Part shown: positions 43,187 through 52,075 of the stretch, piece after piece
Layout of the letters: every line of letters starts with the position of its first letter
How positions within the stretch are numbered: position 1 is the first letter of the stretch
Source: Chersky-840 sp050011815
Lineage (GTDB): Bacteria > Actinomycetota > Acidimicrobiia > Acidimicrobiales > UBA8190
Direction: 5' to 3'
DNA length: 64,000 nt
Assembly: GCA_050011815.1 (NCBI GenBank)
Contig: JBEKIJ010000003.1
Location: 62,001-126,000, forward strand
Notes under the pieces: generated by a model
Database searches by the model: none
What the model saw: the letters and a program-made list of their open reading frames with translations, nothing else
What the model was told of the DNA's origin: nothing
Position numbers and translations under genes: made by a program

Positions 43187-43650
43187 CAGTCCTCCCTGGT
43201 CACGCCGTGCACGTTCGTAGCACTGGCAGTCGCAGAGATCCCGATTTGCTCTAGCCCGATCATGCCCAGGATGACGGTCGGCTCCGATGACTTGACGTTC
43301 ACACTCACGGTTTGGCCGACAACCGTGACGACACCTGGCCTACCTATCGCTCGCAAGTAGGCATCGGCGACCTTGACGGCAGCGGCAGGATCGATCGAAA
43401 CAACCCCCGCCCGGATCGCGTCTACCGAGATCTGATCGGCACCAAGCCGCGCCGCTTGTTCGGCCTCGCCTGAAGCCGCGCCTTGTGCTGCAACCGCTCG
43501 GCCCCCGTCTATGACGAGGCCGAGCAGAACAAAGAGGGCGACGGCGAGCACTGCAAGAAAAACCGTAAACGATCCTTGTTCACGGTCGCGCTCAACGCCA
43601 TCTGAATATTTCCTAAACGCGGTGCGGCCGCTCTCATCGGCGGTCCTCAC
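43186..43650 (-). CDS. TadG-like pseudopilin/secretion protein
   Basis: This 154-residue protein has an N-terminal basic region, then DREQGSFTVFLAVLAVALFVLLGLVIDGGR, a membrane segment shared with TadE/TadG pseudopilins, and a periplasmic-like domain. It has the EQGS start of a prepilin-like segment but no Glu at +5. It overlaps its neighbours by 1-4 bases and belongs to the tad operon. Confidence 0.7.
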   Translation of the reverse strand: MRTADESGRTAFRKYSDGVERDREQGSFTVFLAVLAVALFVLLGLVIDGGRAVAAQGAASGEAEQAARLGADQISVDAIRAGVVSIDPAAAVKVADAYLRAIGRPGVVTVVGQTVSVNVKSSEPTVILGMIGLEQIGISATASATNVHGVTRED

Positions 43651-44066
43651 GACGCGATCGTCCTATAAGGGTCGATTACTGCTACCTGGACCGCCTGCAC
43701 AGTCGCAGAGCCGGGAAAGCCCGGGACCAGGAGGTCCGACAGGTCTACATGACATGTCACGGACACCCGCACTTCACCTCCGGGGACAACTGAGTTGGAA
43801 TCGACGGTCACGATTGGAGCCACACACGAATGAAGTGAGGCAAGCACTGGCATCGCAGCAGCGACCGCGACCTGCTGAGCTTCACCAGCGGACCCGGCGA
43901 CGGCGACTGCATCCGCCGCTGCCCGCGCCCCTGCTACGACCTGCTCACTCGCCAGTGCATACCTTCCGAATGCCAGCGCCACGAGCAGGAATAGTGCGAC
44001 GACGGGAGTCAGAACCACGAGCTCGAGCGTCAGGCTTCCGCATGCACCGTCACGCCCCATGCTCAT
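43647..44066 (-). CDS. TadE-like pseudopilin
   Basis: This 139-residue protein has the TadE motif at its N-terminus: ACGSLTLELVVLTPVVALFL, a Gly-processing site with Glu at +5, and a hydrophobic helix. It is a minor pilin of the Flp pilus. The ATG at 44066 has a weak ribosome-binding site; its stop overlaps the next gene. Confidence 0.72.
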   Translation of the reverse strand: MSMGRDGACGSLTLELVVLTPVVALFLLVALAFGRYALASEQVVAGARAAADAVAVAGSAGEAQQVAVAAAMPVLASLHSCVAPIVTVDSNSVVPGGEVRVSVTCHVDLSDLLVPGFPGSATVQAVQVAVIDPYRTIAS

Positions 44067-44085
44067 TCTCGCGCTCTCCCTGTGG

Positions 44086-44517
44086 TCAGTTCCCACCACG
44101 GAATTCCTGCCTGGAGCCGACACGGACCGCAGAGACAGCAAGATGGACTCCTGGGATGATCGATTCGGCAACTCCTGTGACTCGCATCTGCACCTCATCG
44201 CCCGGCATCAGCGATGCTTGTACAGACGTATCTTCAACCACTTGATGTGCGGTGTCGGCCAATGCCAATCGCGCTTCTGCGATCCCTGATGTCAATGAGC
44301 CATTCTCGACACAGGCGGCCTGATCGCCCCGAGAGGCGGCCGCCTGCACCAGCGTCGACGCGTGAGCCCAGAGACACACTTGGACACAGAGAAGGATCAC
44401 CAGCATCGCGGCCGGGATGGCGATAGCTGCTTCTACAACGGAGCCTTCCTCACTAACGACAGTCCTTGGCCGAAATGAGGGACCTCCCGGTGAGCCAAGA
44501 CGGAGAACGCGTTTCAG
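44086..44517 (-). CDS. TadE-like pseudopilin with a likely CTG start
   Basis: This 143-residue product contains EEGSVVEAAIAIPAAML, a TadE-type start with a short leader. No ATG, GTG or TTG lies in frame before the membrane helix; the only candidate is CTG 44517, which overlaps the pilin stop as CTGA, exactly like the other overlaps here. The start is therefore inferred. Two Cys follow the helix. Confidence 0.6.
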   Translation of the reverse strand: MKRVLRLGSPGGPSFRPRTVVSEEGSVVEAAIAIPAAMLVILLCVQVCLWAHASTLVQAAASRGDQAACVENGSLTSGIAEARLALADTAHQVVEDTSVQASLMPGDEVQMRVTGVAESIIPGVHLAVSAVRVGSRQEFRGGN

Positions 44518-44702
44518 TTGAGGTTGATCGAGTTCGTCTTGTCCATCACCTTGGCAACGATGATCGCACCAACAGCAATGGCGAGCGCGGCGAACACTGC
44601 CGTCAGGATTACTTTTTCGACCACACTGCCCTCCTCGCCACGATTCGCCCACGTCCATCTGGATGTCGCGAGCGTCCACAACACTCTGACCTGAACAATC
44701 AT
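44514..44702 (-). CDS. Flp-type pilin
   Basis: This 62-residue protein has a leader, then RGEEGSVVEKVILTAVFAA and one hydrophobic helix, as in Flp type IVb pilins, which assemble into the adhesive pilus. Cleavage is likely after the Gly of EEG. The Glu lies at +4, one residue closer than the usual G|xxxxE. The same EEGSVVE occurs in the next gene. The ATG follows GGAAGGG. Confidence 0.75.
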   Translation of the reverse strand: MIVQVRVLWTLATSRWTWANRGEEGSVVEKVILTAVFAALAIAVGAIIVAKVMDKTNSINLN

Positions 44703-44766
44703 GATTGACCCTTCCTTTCATTTCAGCGTGCCCCACTCGATTCGAATCGGCATCACGGTGCCTCGA

Positions 44767-45675
44767 TCAGAATCCCGAAGTAATCCGGGTGAACGCCGGG
44801 AAGCCGACGAAGATCAGGAACCCAACGAGGAGAAACGCACCGGGTATGAACAGCCTCTCGGTCAGTGCGTTTGCGTCCGCCTCTGCGTTCGCGAGCTCGT
44901 GTCGACGAATGGTCGCAGCCCGTGTCGCCAAGGTGGCTCGCACTTTGGCACCCTCTGTCCCTGCCAGGCCTGCCGTGGCAGCCAAGTCGCTCAGCTCGTC
45001 GATTCCTAACGTCTCTCCGAGTCGTGCGAGCGCCGTCCAAGGTGGCTCGCCTGTATCGCGACAAAGAGTCAGCATTGCCAAGAGGCGGCGCGATACGACG
45101 TTCTCGCCAAGCTGAGCAGCTGTGAAAAGAGCGCTTTCGATTCCCATCCCACCTGCTAGGCCCAGAACCACGAGATCGAGGAAAGAACAAACGACTCTCC
45201 GGGCGTGTCGCCGGCCTCTTTTGGCCTCGGCGTTCAATTCCGCGATCGGAAGCAGCGCCCCGCCAATTCCAAGAAGCAACCCCGCCCCGATAGGAACCAA
45301 CTGGGAGCCCCGCAGACCTCCTGTGACCAGGACGACCCACGTCAGACTCGGAAGGGAGAAGCCTAAGACGGCGCACACGATACAGCGGGCAGAGAGTTCT
45401 TCGAGCGAGGAGTTGGCCAGGGCGAGACGGGTGCCCAGTTGGCGGTCGAAGAGCTCCTTCTCTCGAATCGCGTTGGCGACATGGATCGCCAATCGACGGT
45501 GGAAGTGCCACGTCTCTCGCTGCCAAGACAACGGCTCGGGGCGGCCTGTGGAACTCTCATCTGTCATCAGGCCCGTCAACACGCTTTGCAGCGACGTCCT
45601 CGGTCCACGGAGGCCATTGACGATTCCTACCAAACCGACACCAAACCCCAGTCCCGCAATCACGACAAGAGTCAT
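44767..45675 (-). CDS. tadC: TadC inner-membrane pilus assembly protein
   Basis: This 302-residue protein has the TadC/GspF fold: an N-terminal helix (TLVVIAGLGFGVGLVGIV), a cytoplasmic region, then VVCSFLDLVVLGLAGGMGIESAL and ERLFIPGAFLLVGFLIFVGFPAF. It forms the platform with TadB. The ATG overlaps the TadB stop. Confidence 0.78.
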   Translation of the reverse strand: MTLVVIAGLGFGVGLVGIVNGLRGPRTSLQSVLTGLMTDESSTGRPEPLSWQRETWHFHRRLAIHVANAIREKELFDRQLGTRLALANSSLEELSARCIVCAVLGFSLPSLTWVVLVTGGLRGSQLVPIGAGLLLGIGGALLPIAELNAEAKRGRRHARRVVCSFLDLVVLGLAGGMGIESALFTAAQLGENVVSRRLLAMLTLCRDTGEPPWTALARLGETLGIDELSDLAATAGLAGTEGAKVRATLATRAATIRRHELANAEADANALTERLFIPGAFLLVGFLIFVGFPAFTRITSGF

Positions 45676-46547
45676 CCGGCTAGCTCCACATCCAGGAGCC
45701 GTATTTCGGGCACCGGGCGAACCAGCCGGATCATGAGTGCCAGTCCCAGACCGTAAAAGATGCCGACTAACGCCAGAGCCAATTGCCCAACGGCGGTCCC
45801 GAAGGGGGCGAGGTACGAGTGACCGACCAGCGCCAGCGTACCGGCGAACACCACTGAGAAGAGCACGATGGTTCGTACACTGCTTTGTGCCGAAGCCCGG
45901 CTGGCATCCACGCGGAGATGCATCGAGACGTCTTCTCGGATCGATTCCGCCAACGCGCCCAGGACGTCCACGAGTCGATTTGCCCGTGATGTCGCTGCAA
46001 GCAGCAATGCGCAAACCAGGTACTCGGCAGCCGGGTCGTCGACGTCGGCAGCGAATGAGCGCAAAGCCGCTTCCAGAGACATACCGTTGGCCAGCCGCGT
46101 CGCCAAAGCGCCAACTTCCCCTCGGATCGGTGGCGGCGCCGACGACGCGGTGACCACGATGGCTTGAGCAAGTCCCGCTGAGGCTGCCAGGGAGTCTCGG
46201 ATCAACTCAGTCCATGCAGCCACGGCCTCGGTCCTCTTGGATCCCGAACCGGGGCGGACCCTCCGAAGGCTCTTCGGCAAGGTCGCGACAGCCGCCGCGC
46301 CCAAGATGCCAGCGACAGGCCATCTGGTAACGACAGCACAGAGGAGACCGAAGCATGTCGGGATGGCGACCCGGCGAATCAGTCGCGGAGGTGTCGAGTC
46401 CTTGCTGACAGCCTGTGAAGCAGACGACGAATGTCTCCCCGTGCGGGAACGATGGTCCAACCAGTGTTGGGGGCGGAGTACCCAGGTGAGGCCTACGATC
46501 CCGACAGCACTCCCGAGCCCTAGCAACGCAGCTATCAATGTGGTCAC
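45672..46547 (-). CDS. tadB: TadB inner-membrane pilus assembly protein
   Basis: This 291-residue protein has a first membrane helix, then AVAAWTELIRDSLAASAGLAQAI and two C-terminal helices (IVLFSVVFAGTLALVGHSY, LALALVGIFYGLGLALMI), typical of TadB. The GTG start overlaps the CpaF stop (GTGA). A TTG one codon earlier is less likely. Confidence 0.78.
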   Translation of the reverse strand: MTTLIAALLGLGSAVGIVGLTWVLRPQHWLDHRSRTGRHSSSASQAVSKDSTPPRLIRRVAIPTCFGLLCAVVTRWPVAGILGAAAVATLPKSLRRVRPGSGSKRTEAVAAWTELIRDSLAASAGLAQAIVVTASSAPPPIRGEVGALATRLANGMSLEAALRSFAADVDDPAAEYLVCALLLAATSRANRLVDVLGALAESIREDVSMHLRVDASRASAQSSVRTIVLFSVVFAGTLALVGHSYLAPFGTAVGQLALALVGIFYGLGLALMIRLVRPVPEIRLLDVELAG

Positions 46548-47941
46548 CAAACCACCGCCTCGGTACTCCTCAGGGCAGGCTCAAAACCGCAAGTGGTCAA
46601 CTCTTCGAGGGTGGAGGATCGCAGAGGGGAGGATTGCCCTACCCGGCCGTCTCGACCCGATCGGAACACCTCGTTCGAGATGACATGGAGTCCCTCGGAT
46701 CCCACGACTTCTTGCACGGAGGAAACGAATCGACGCCGTTTCACCGACTCGAATCTGATGCCCTTCTGCTCTGGTCCTTCGGAGAACTGGTCACGCTGCC
46801 ATCCGTTCAGGTAGCGCATGTCTGGCGAGGCATCGTCCACATCTGCGACTTCGACAAACACAGCGAAGTGCACTGCTCCAGCAATCAGCAGGTTGGTCGA
46901 TTCCAACGGAAGGCGCTCGGGTGCCTGAACGGCGTATGACGCGAGTCGACGGAATACACCGAGCGACGAATCGGCGTGAATCGTGCACATCGATCCTGAA
47001 CGGCCTTGGCTCATGGCGTTGAGCATCGGCAAGACCTCATCACCAAGGACCTCGCCAACGATGACCCGATCGGCATTCATCCGAAGGGCTCTTCGAACGA
47101 GCCGCGCCATGGAGATGGCGCCCTCCCCTTCGGCATTGGCAGGCCGGGCCTCCAAGGCCACCAGGTCGGGGTGCCGCTCGGGCATCGAGTCCAGGCCCAG
47201 TTCGAATGCTTGCTCGATCGTCACGACCCGCTCCCGTGGTGGGATGACTGAGGCCAGCGCTCTCACCAAGGTGGTCTTTCCGGAGTTCATCGCGCCCCCG
47301 ACAACGATGTTCTTCCTCGCCCGGACAGCGGCCGACAGGAAGCTGGCCAGCGTCTCGTCGAGCCCCCCCATCTCGACGAGATCGTCGAGGGTCAAGTCGA
47401 CATAGCGATGACGCCGGATCGAGACAACCGGGCGCTGGACAACAGACATCAGGGCCGAGAGGCGACTCCCGTCGGGGAGCCGTAGGTCCAGCTCGGGATG
47501 AGAGACGTCGAATCGTCGTTCCGAGAGACCGAATCGCGCTGCCGCCGACCGGAGCGTTTCGGCGAGTTCTTCGTCCGAGTCAGCTGCGGAATCGACTCTC
47601 TCCTTGGTCCCATCCGCATAGGTCACCCACACTCGATCGCAGCCGTTGACGTCGATGTTCTCGATTTCAGGATCGTCGATCAGTGACTGAAGCCGGCCCA
47701 GCCCAAATAGGGCAGCCAGGACGGCGCGGGCAACTCGCTGCTCCTCTGCAACCTCGAGAGGAGCCCTCCCACTTTCGACCGATTCGGCGGCATGGCCTTG
47801 GAGTCTTGACAAGATCAACTGTCGCGCGAGCTCCCGACGATCCTCTAAGGCCAGCTCGTATCCGGTGGCACCCGATAAGTCATCGGCCACGTCCGATCGG
47901 AGTCTGGAAACCAACGATGTCAGTTCCTCGGCGGACCTCAT
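46544..47941 (-). CDS. cpaF: CpaF/TadA secretion ATPase
   Basis: This 465-residue ATPase has the Walker A GGAMNSGKTT (215-224, Lys222), the Asp-box MNADRVIVGEVLGDEV, and the His-box SMCTIHADSS. It powers pilus assembly or retraction in the cytoplasm. The N-terminal domain (about 60-200) is typical of CpaF. ATGA overlap with the upstream gene. Confidence 0.9.
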   Translation of the reverse strand: MRSAEELTSLVSRLRSDVADDLSGATGYELALEDRRELARQLILSRLQGHAAESVESGRAPLEVAEEQRVARAVLAALFGLGRLQSLIDDPEIENIDVNGCDRVWVTYADGTKERVDSAADSDEELAETLRSAAARFGLSERRFDVSHPELDLRLPDGSRLSALMSVVQRPVVSIRRHRYVDLTLDDLVEMGGLDETLASFLSAAVRARKNIVVGGAMNSGKTTLVRALASVIPPRERVVTIEQAFELGLDSMPERHPDLVALEARPANAEGEGAISMARLVRRALRMNADRVIVGEVLGDEVLPMLNAMSQGRSGSMCTIHADSSLGVFRRLASYAVQAPERLPLESTNLLIAGAVHFAVFVEVADVDDASPDMRYLNGWQRDQFSEGPEQKGIRFESVKRRRFVSSVQEVVGSEGLHVISNEVFRSGRDGRVGQSSPLRSSTLEELTTCGFEPALRSTEAVVW

Positions 47942-48786
47942 GAGAAACCCGGATCTTGTTCCCCAAGCGCCTCTACCTCGAGACTGAACGTTGAACTGAA
48001 CGCTGTGCTCAATGCCGCCATGCGACTGTCATCGTCGGTCAGGGCGGGGCAGGCTTCGTGGTCATCATCGAGGTTGGACTGATCCAGTAGCCCGTCGACC
48101 AGGCGTCTTGCCGACACCACCAGATCGCTCCGAGCAAATCGTTTGGTCCTCCCAGGCGAGCCACACACCATCGCTGCCGACCCCTCATCAAAGGGGAGGA
48201 CGGCAATCGACTTCGCCTGAAATGCCTGCTCGATTTCCCCAACCCGAAATCGACCGGACCCGACAATGACCACTGAACTTGTCCCTGTGGCCAGGTCTCG
48301 TACAACGTCGATGGTCCAAAGAGCGTGTGCGAGTCCGGCGGTATCGGGCCTTGCGACCACCACCACGTGATCGGCCGCCTTCAGAATCTCTTGTTGACCA
48401 GGCGCAGCGGTAAGAATTCGCCCGCAATCGACCAAGAGGTCGATTGCCTCGGGAAAGATGGCCAAACCTACCGCCCCCAGCTCCCGGTCCAGACTGCTGG
48501 CAGCGTCGGGATTCAACGGGCCTGCCAAGACTTCGAGTCCGCCAGGGAGACTCTGAACATGAGGATCGAATGTCGCTTCGGTGTGTTGGGACCGCCTGTG
48601 GGCAAGGACCAAGCTCGTCATACCAATACGCGGTGAAAGTCCGAACCGCGCCGCCAGATCGTTTCCCGAGGGATCGCATTCGGCGACAACGGTCCGCCTA
48701 CTTGCCGGCCATACGGCTCCTGCGATACAGGCGGTCGTTGAGACCCCCGGTGACCCCTTGCCGCAGCAGAAGGCAACGAGAGTCAT
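47938..48786 (-). CDS. tadZ: TadZ/CpaE-like ParA-fold protein with a degenerate Walker A
   Basis: This 282-residue protein is a MinD/ParA-fold locator. The start VAFCCGKGSPGVSTTACIAG resembles KGGxGKTT, but the second Lys is Val15; the signature Lys10 stays. DLLVDCGR and VVVVARPDTAGLAHA follow the usual strands. TadZ proteins mark the pilus position and some bind but hydrolyse ATP poorly. No N-terminal receiver domain is present. Confidence 0.75.
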   Translation of the reverse strand: MTLVAFCCGKGSPGVSTTACIAGAVWPASRRTVVAECDPSGNDLAARFGLSPRIGMTSLVLAHRRSQHTEATFDPHVQSLPGGLEVLAGPLNPDAASSLDRELGAVGLAIFPEAIDLLVDCGRILTAAPGQQEILKAADHVVVVARPDTAGLAHALWTIDVVRDLATGTSSVVIVGSGRFRVGEIEQAFQAKSIAVLPFDEGSAAMVCGSPGRTKRFARSDLVVSARRLVDGLLDQSNLDDDHEACPALTDDDSRMAALSTAFSSTFSLEVEALGEQDPGFS

Positions 48787-49511
48787 GAGCTCGGCCCCAC
48801 GAGAGCCAAGGCCGCCTGGCCTCCGGCCGACGCGCTCGCCACAAGCGGTGCCATCGCGGCCGGGATCAGAACCGAGACAACGATCGTGTCCGGACTTGAC
48901 GCCGTGGGGAAAGCCACGCCGGTCACCGTGGCGTTTCGCGCCAGGACTCCGCCGATCTGAAACGATCCGCCAGAGCCAGTCGTACCGGTAGGTGCGGCAT
49001 TCTCGGACGGGTCGCCCGTCAGAGTGGATGGCGATCCGGTCAAGAGCACGTCGACAGTGTCACCGTCCGCGACGCCTCCGGCGGGAAGCTGTCCCACCTT
49101 GGTTGCCACCCCCACGATCGCTTCACCGGGTGCCGGACCGCCGCGAACGGTCAGCTCCGAGATCCTGAGTAGGGTCCCCCGAAGCAACGGGACGGCTGCC
49201 TTTCGCCCAATGATACCGCCGGCGTCTTCAGCAGGAATTGGAGAAAGTTCCGCCGAGAAGGAGATCTTCACAACGGTGAGGTCCCTTCGAGTGACCGGGT
49301 GCCCTTGTGGAACGTTGTGTGACAGTGCAAGTACAGCGACTCGGTTTCCCGCGTGTAGATAGAGGCTCGTGAAGATCGCGACGCAAAACGTGACCAAAAC
49401 TAGAGATGCGATCGCGACAGCGGGCTTTCGACGATGGGCGTTTCCCAGGAAACGAGGTGGGTCGACGGGCAGGTGTCGGTCCGATCGGGCACGTGTCATC
49501 GTCGTGGACAT
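48783..49511 (-). CDS. cpaB: CpaB/RcpC-like SAF domain pilus protein
   Basis: This 242-residue protein has a membrane helix (about 31-52) then an SAF domain (58-120; VAVLALSHNVPQGHPVTRRDL, GRKAAVPLLRGTLL). CpaB/RcpC proteins join the outer part of the Flp machine. The start overlaps no upstream gene; a 24-base gap separates it. Confidence 0.78.
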   Translation of the reverse strand: MSTTMTRARSDRHLPVDPPRFLGNAHRRKPAVAIASLVLVTFCVAIFTSLYLHAGNRVAVLALSHNVPQGHPVTRRDLTVVKISFSAELSPIPAEDAGGIIGRKAAVPLLRGTLLRISELTVRGGPAPGEAIVGVATKVGQLPAGGVADGDTVDVLLTGSPSTLTGDPSENAAPTGTTGSGGSFQIGGVLARNATVTGVAFPTASSPDTIVVSVLIPAAMAPLVASASAGGQAALALVGPSS

Positions 49512-49535
49512 GAGGACTAGGGCCTTGATCGGCCG

Positions 49536-50450
49536 TCAGCCGGCTGTTCCGACGGATTCAACCTGCTCCACGCGAACCGGAACTGAGGAACTCGTATGGA
49601 GGGGTGGCAGCGATCCACCACCACCGACAACTCCTGTCGCTGACCAGCTAACCGTCCACGTGACCGTCGCCGTGACATCGAACGCCCCGTCGTTCGGGTC
49701 CCCATCGACGCTGGGTTGCCCAGCAGAAGACTCGGGATATGTGTACGAACAGTCCGTGGTCTGCTCTGCGTTCGAGACAGTTGGCTGATAGGGACTCCCG
49801 GGTCCTCCGCACACGACCGTGTGCCCGTCGCCCATCGACCACGAAACGCTGTCCGGCACCGCGACCGCGGTGGCGGTGACACTCCCCGCCGTCGCGGTCG
49901 CACTGAAGCTGTGCCACATCTGGGGGTCGATCCAGAGCCACGAGTTCAGGTTGACGACGCTGAACGAGGAGGGGTTGAGGTTGACGACCGGGGACGGGAG
50001 CGTCAGCGAATCGGCAGCTTGAATCGCCAATGCACTCGGAGCCGGTCCGGGGGTTGCAGCCGGGGATGGCGTTTTCGAGGGAAACCACGAGAGGGCCCCG
50101 CTATAGATCGTCAGTTTGCTGCCGGGGCATTTCACGAAATACCAGCTGCCTGGAGTGGGGCCGCCCGGGCCAAAGGTCGCCGCCTCCTTGGCGGGGAGCG
50201 GAATGTAGGTGCATGCAGACCCGGAGCCTCCGCCCTTGCGGACAATCCGATGGACTGCTCGAGCGGGTTTCGAACTCTGGCTGGAAGCACCGACCTTGAC
50301 CGTGTTTCCGCCGTCAGACGCCGAGCTCGAGCCAGAATTCGTGGCCGCCCAGGCAACGAAAGCCCCCTGGGTCACGACTAGTGCGGCGATCGCCACCGCC
50401 GCCCAGACCTTCATCGGACGGGTTGGGCGGCCTTCGTGATTCTCACGCAT
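49536..50450 (-). CDS. secreted/anchored protein with PKD-like domain, first of the tad operon
   Basis: This 304-residue protein has one N-terminal helix (14-35), then a Ser/Gly-rich segment and a PKD-like domain ending in WSMGDGHTVVCGGPGSPY, DCSYTYPESSAGQP and FDVTATVTWTVSW, a pattern common next to actinobacterial tad genes. It is predicted outside the membrane. The ATG at 50450 was chosen; a later Met (codon 13) would still leave the helix. Confidence 0.65.
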   Translation of the reverse strand: MRENHEGRPTRPMKVWAAVAIAALVVTQGAFVAWAATNSGSSSASDGGNTVKVGASSQSSKPARAVHRIVRKGGGSGSACTYIPLPAKEAATFGPGGPTPGSWYFVKCPGSKLTIYSGALSWFPSKTPSPAATPGPAPSALAIQAADSLTLPSPVVNLNPSSFSVVNLNSWLWIDPQMWHSFSATATAGSVTATAVAVPDSVSWSMGDGHTVVCGGPGSPYQPTVSNAEQTTDCSYTYPESSAGQPSVDGDPNDGAFDVTATVTWTVSWSATGVVGGGGSLPPLHTSSSVPVRVEQVESVGTAG

Positions 50451-50961
50451 CGCGAAGAGGGGCCTTTCGGGCCGCACGGAGGGCGAGGGGCGTGGGCTCA
50501 CTCCACCACCTGATCCAGCTCAGCGAGCGTTTCTGCGCGCTCGGCGCTTCGGCTTGACTACGGGGCGTGACTAGGTAAGGCGAAAACATCGAAACCCCCC
50601 CAAATCAGTGTTCTCTTGGAGGCCACGCCCCCACTGAACGTGGGGAGACTACGGGCAGTGATGATGCGAGGCAACTTGCCTGTTCACACGACAAAACGGG
50701 CACGCTGCGGCGTCCCGCCGACAAGAGGCCAACGCGACGTCGCGATGGCGGTGGCGGCACGGGGGCAGGGGATGAGGATGTCCTAAGAAAAACCACACTC
50801 AACAGTGACCAGCTCGGCTTGCCGCGTTCCTTGCTCAAAACCTTGCTGGTGATGTTCCGCCAACCGATAATCCGGGTGTCCCGTGAAGAAAAAGTGGGTG
50901 CGACACGCAGACCAGCCATGGCAATCAGAATCTGAATTTCGTCGCCATAAGCTGAACGAGC
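50451..50961. other. 510-base divergent intergenic region before the tad operon
   Basis: The gap holds the tad promoter region (leftward) and that of the SRAP gene. It has a perfect 6-bp hairpin CCCCAC-TGAAC-GTGGGG (50628-50644). No ORF, tRNA or riboswitch fold could be supported. Confidence 0.35.
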
Positions 50962-51726
50962 ATGTGCGGCCGAGTCGACATTCATACTCCCCCCTCCCAG
51001 CTGGCCCGACTGCTCGAGGTCCAGCTGGCGGCGGGCGTCAATCCCGAGGGCCGGCCGAGCTGGAACGTGCCCCCGGCGCGTGGCATCCCGGCCATCACCG
51101 AGCGCCATCCCCTCACCGAGTCCGGTGAGAAGAGCGAGGACCACGAGAGGGTTCTCGATGTCCTCCGATGGGGCCTCGTCCCCCACTGGGCCAAGGACCC
51201 CCGCACCGGCTACAAGATGATCAACGCCCGGGCCGAGACGGTGACGAAGAAGCCCGCCTACCGCTCGGCCTTCGCCAACCACCGCTGCCTGGTCGTGGTG
51301 GACGGCTTCTTCGAGTGGCAGGTCCCCGACCCCGACTCCCCCAAGCGCAAGGTTCCCTTCTATTTTCGGCGGGCTGACGGCCAGCCAATTACCTTCGCGG
51401 GGCTTTATGAAACCTGGTGGGACAAGTCCCGCTCCGCTGATCCCGACCCCGAGACGATGCTCCGGACCTGCACCATCATCACCACCCAGGCCGGCGCCGA
51501 CATGGTCGACGTCCACGACCGCATGCCCGTGATCATCGAGCGCCCCGACTTCGACCGTTGGCTCGACCCCGACCAGCACGACACCGAGGCCCTGGCCAAG
51601 CTGCTCCTCCCGGCCCCCAAGGGCACCCTCGTCCGCCATCCCGTCGACAAGGCCGTCAACAGCCCCCGCAACGACGGGCCCATGATCATCCAGAACGCCC
51701 CGCCCGACGACGAAGACGACGAGTAA
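50962..51726 (+). CDS. SRAP domain (HMCES/YedK-like) DNA-protein crosslink shield
   Basis: This 254-residue protein starts MCGRV, and Cys2 becomes the active N-terminal residue after Met removal. Asn88 (INARAET), Glu118 (FFEW) and His185 (VHDRMPV) complete the site. HMCES/YedK covalently traps abasic sites in single-stranded DNA. It lies 13 bases before a MmcQ/YjbR gene. Confidence 0.92.
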   Translation: MCGRVDIHTPPSQLARLLEVQLAAGVNPEGRPSWNVPPARGIPAITERHPLTESGEKSEDHERVLDVLRWGLVPHWAKDPRTGYKMINARAETVTKKPAYRSAFANHRCLVVVDGFFEWQVPDPDSPKRKVPFYFRRADGQPITFAGLYETWWDKSRSADPDPETMLRTCTIITTQAGADMVDVHDRMPVIIERPDFDRWLDPDQHDTEALAKLLLPAPKGTLVRHPVDKAVNSPRNDGPMIIQNAPPDDEDDE

Positions 51727-51739
51727 CACCCGGGCCCCC

Positions 51740-52075
51740 GTGACCACCCTCGCCCAGGCCCGCAAGCTCGCCCTGGCCCTCCCCGAGGTGACCGAAGAGG
51801 ATCACCACGACATCACCTCGTTCCGGGTCCGGGGCAGGATCTTCGCCACTGCACCCGACGGCACCCATTTGCGAGTCATGGTCGACGAGATCGAAATCCG
51901 TGCCGCAGTGGCCGAAAACCCCAAGGCCTGCCAGGAATTTTACTGGGGAAAGCGGCTGGCCTGTGTTGTCGTGGACCTCAAAATGGCGAACCTCGCGCTG
52001 GTCAGGGACCTCCTGACCGACGCCTGGATCCGGAAGGCCCCGGCCAAGCTGGTGCGCGACCTCACCGACGGCTGA
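51740..52075 (+). CDS. MmcQ/YjbR family DNA-binding-fold protein
   Basis: This 111-residue protein (TTLAQARKLALALPEVTEED, HHDITSFRVRGRIFATAPDG, ACVVVDLKMANLALVRDLLTDAWIRKAP) matches the YjbR/MmcQ fold, which is CyaY-like. Its function is unknown. The GTG start follows the SRAP stop by 13 bases. Confidence 0.8.
   Translation: MTTLAQARKLALALPEVTEEDHHDITSFRVRGRIFATAPDGTHLRVMVDEIEIRAAVAENPKACQEFYWGKRLACVVVDLKMANLALVRDLLTDAWIRKAPAKLVRDLTDG

Noticed and set aside
44500..44520. AACGCGTT-like sequence in the tad region as a KstR site
   Set aside because: It lies inside coding sequence, lacks the flanking symmetry (AGAACGCGTTTC), and the genes have no steroid link.
50605..51765. Long leftward frame opposite the SRAP gene
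   Set aside because: It is a shadow of the SRAP coding strand; SRAP has all catalytic residues in the other direction.
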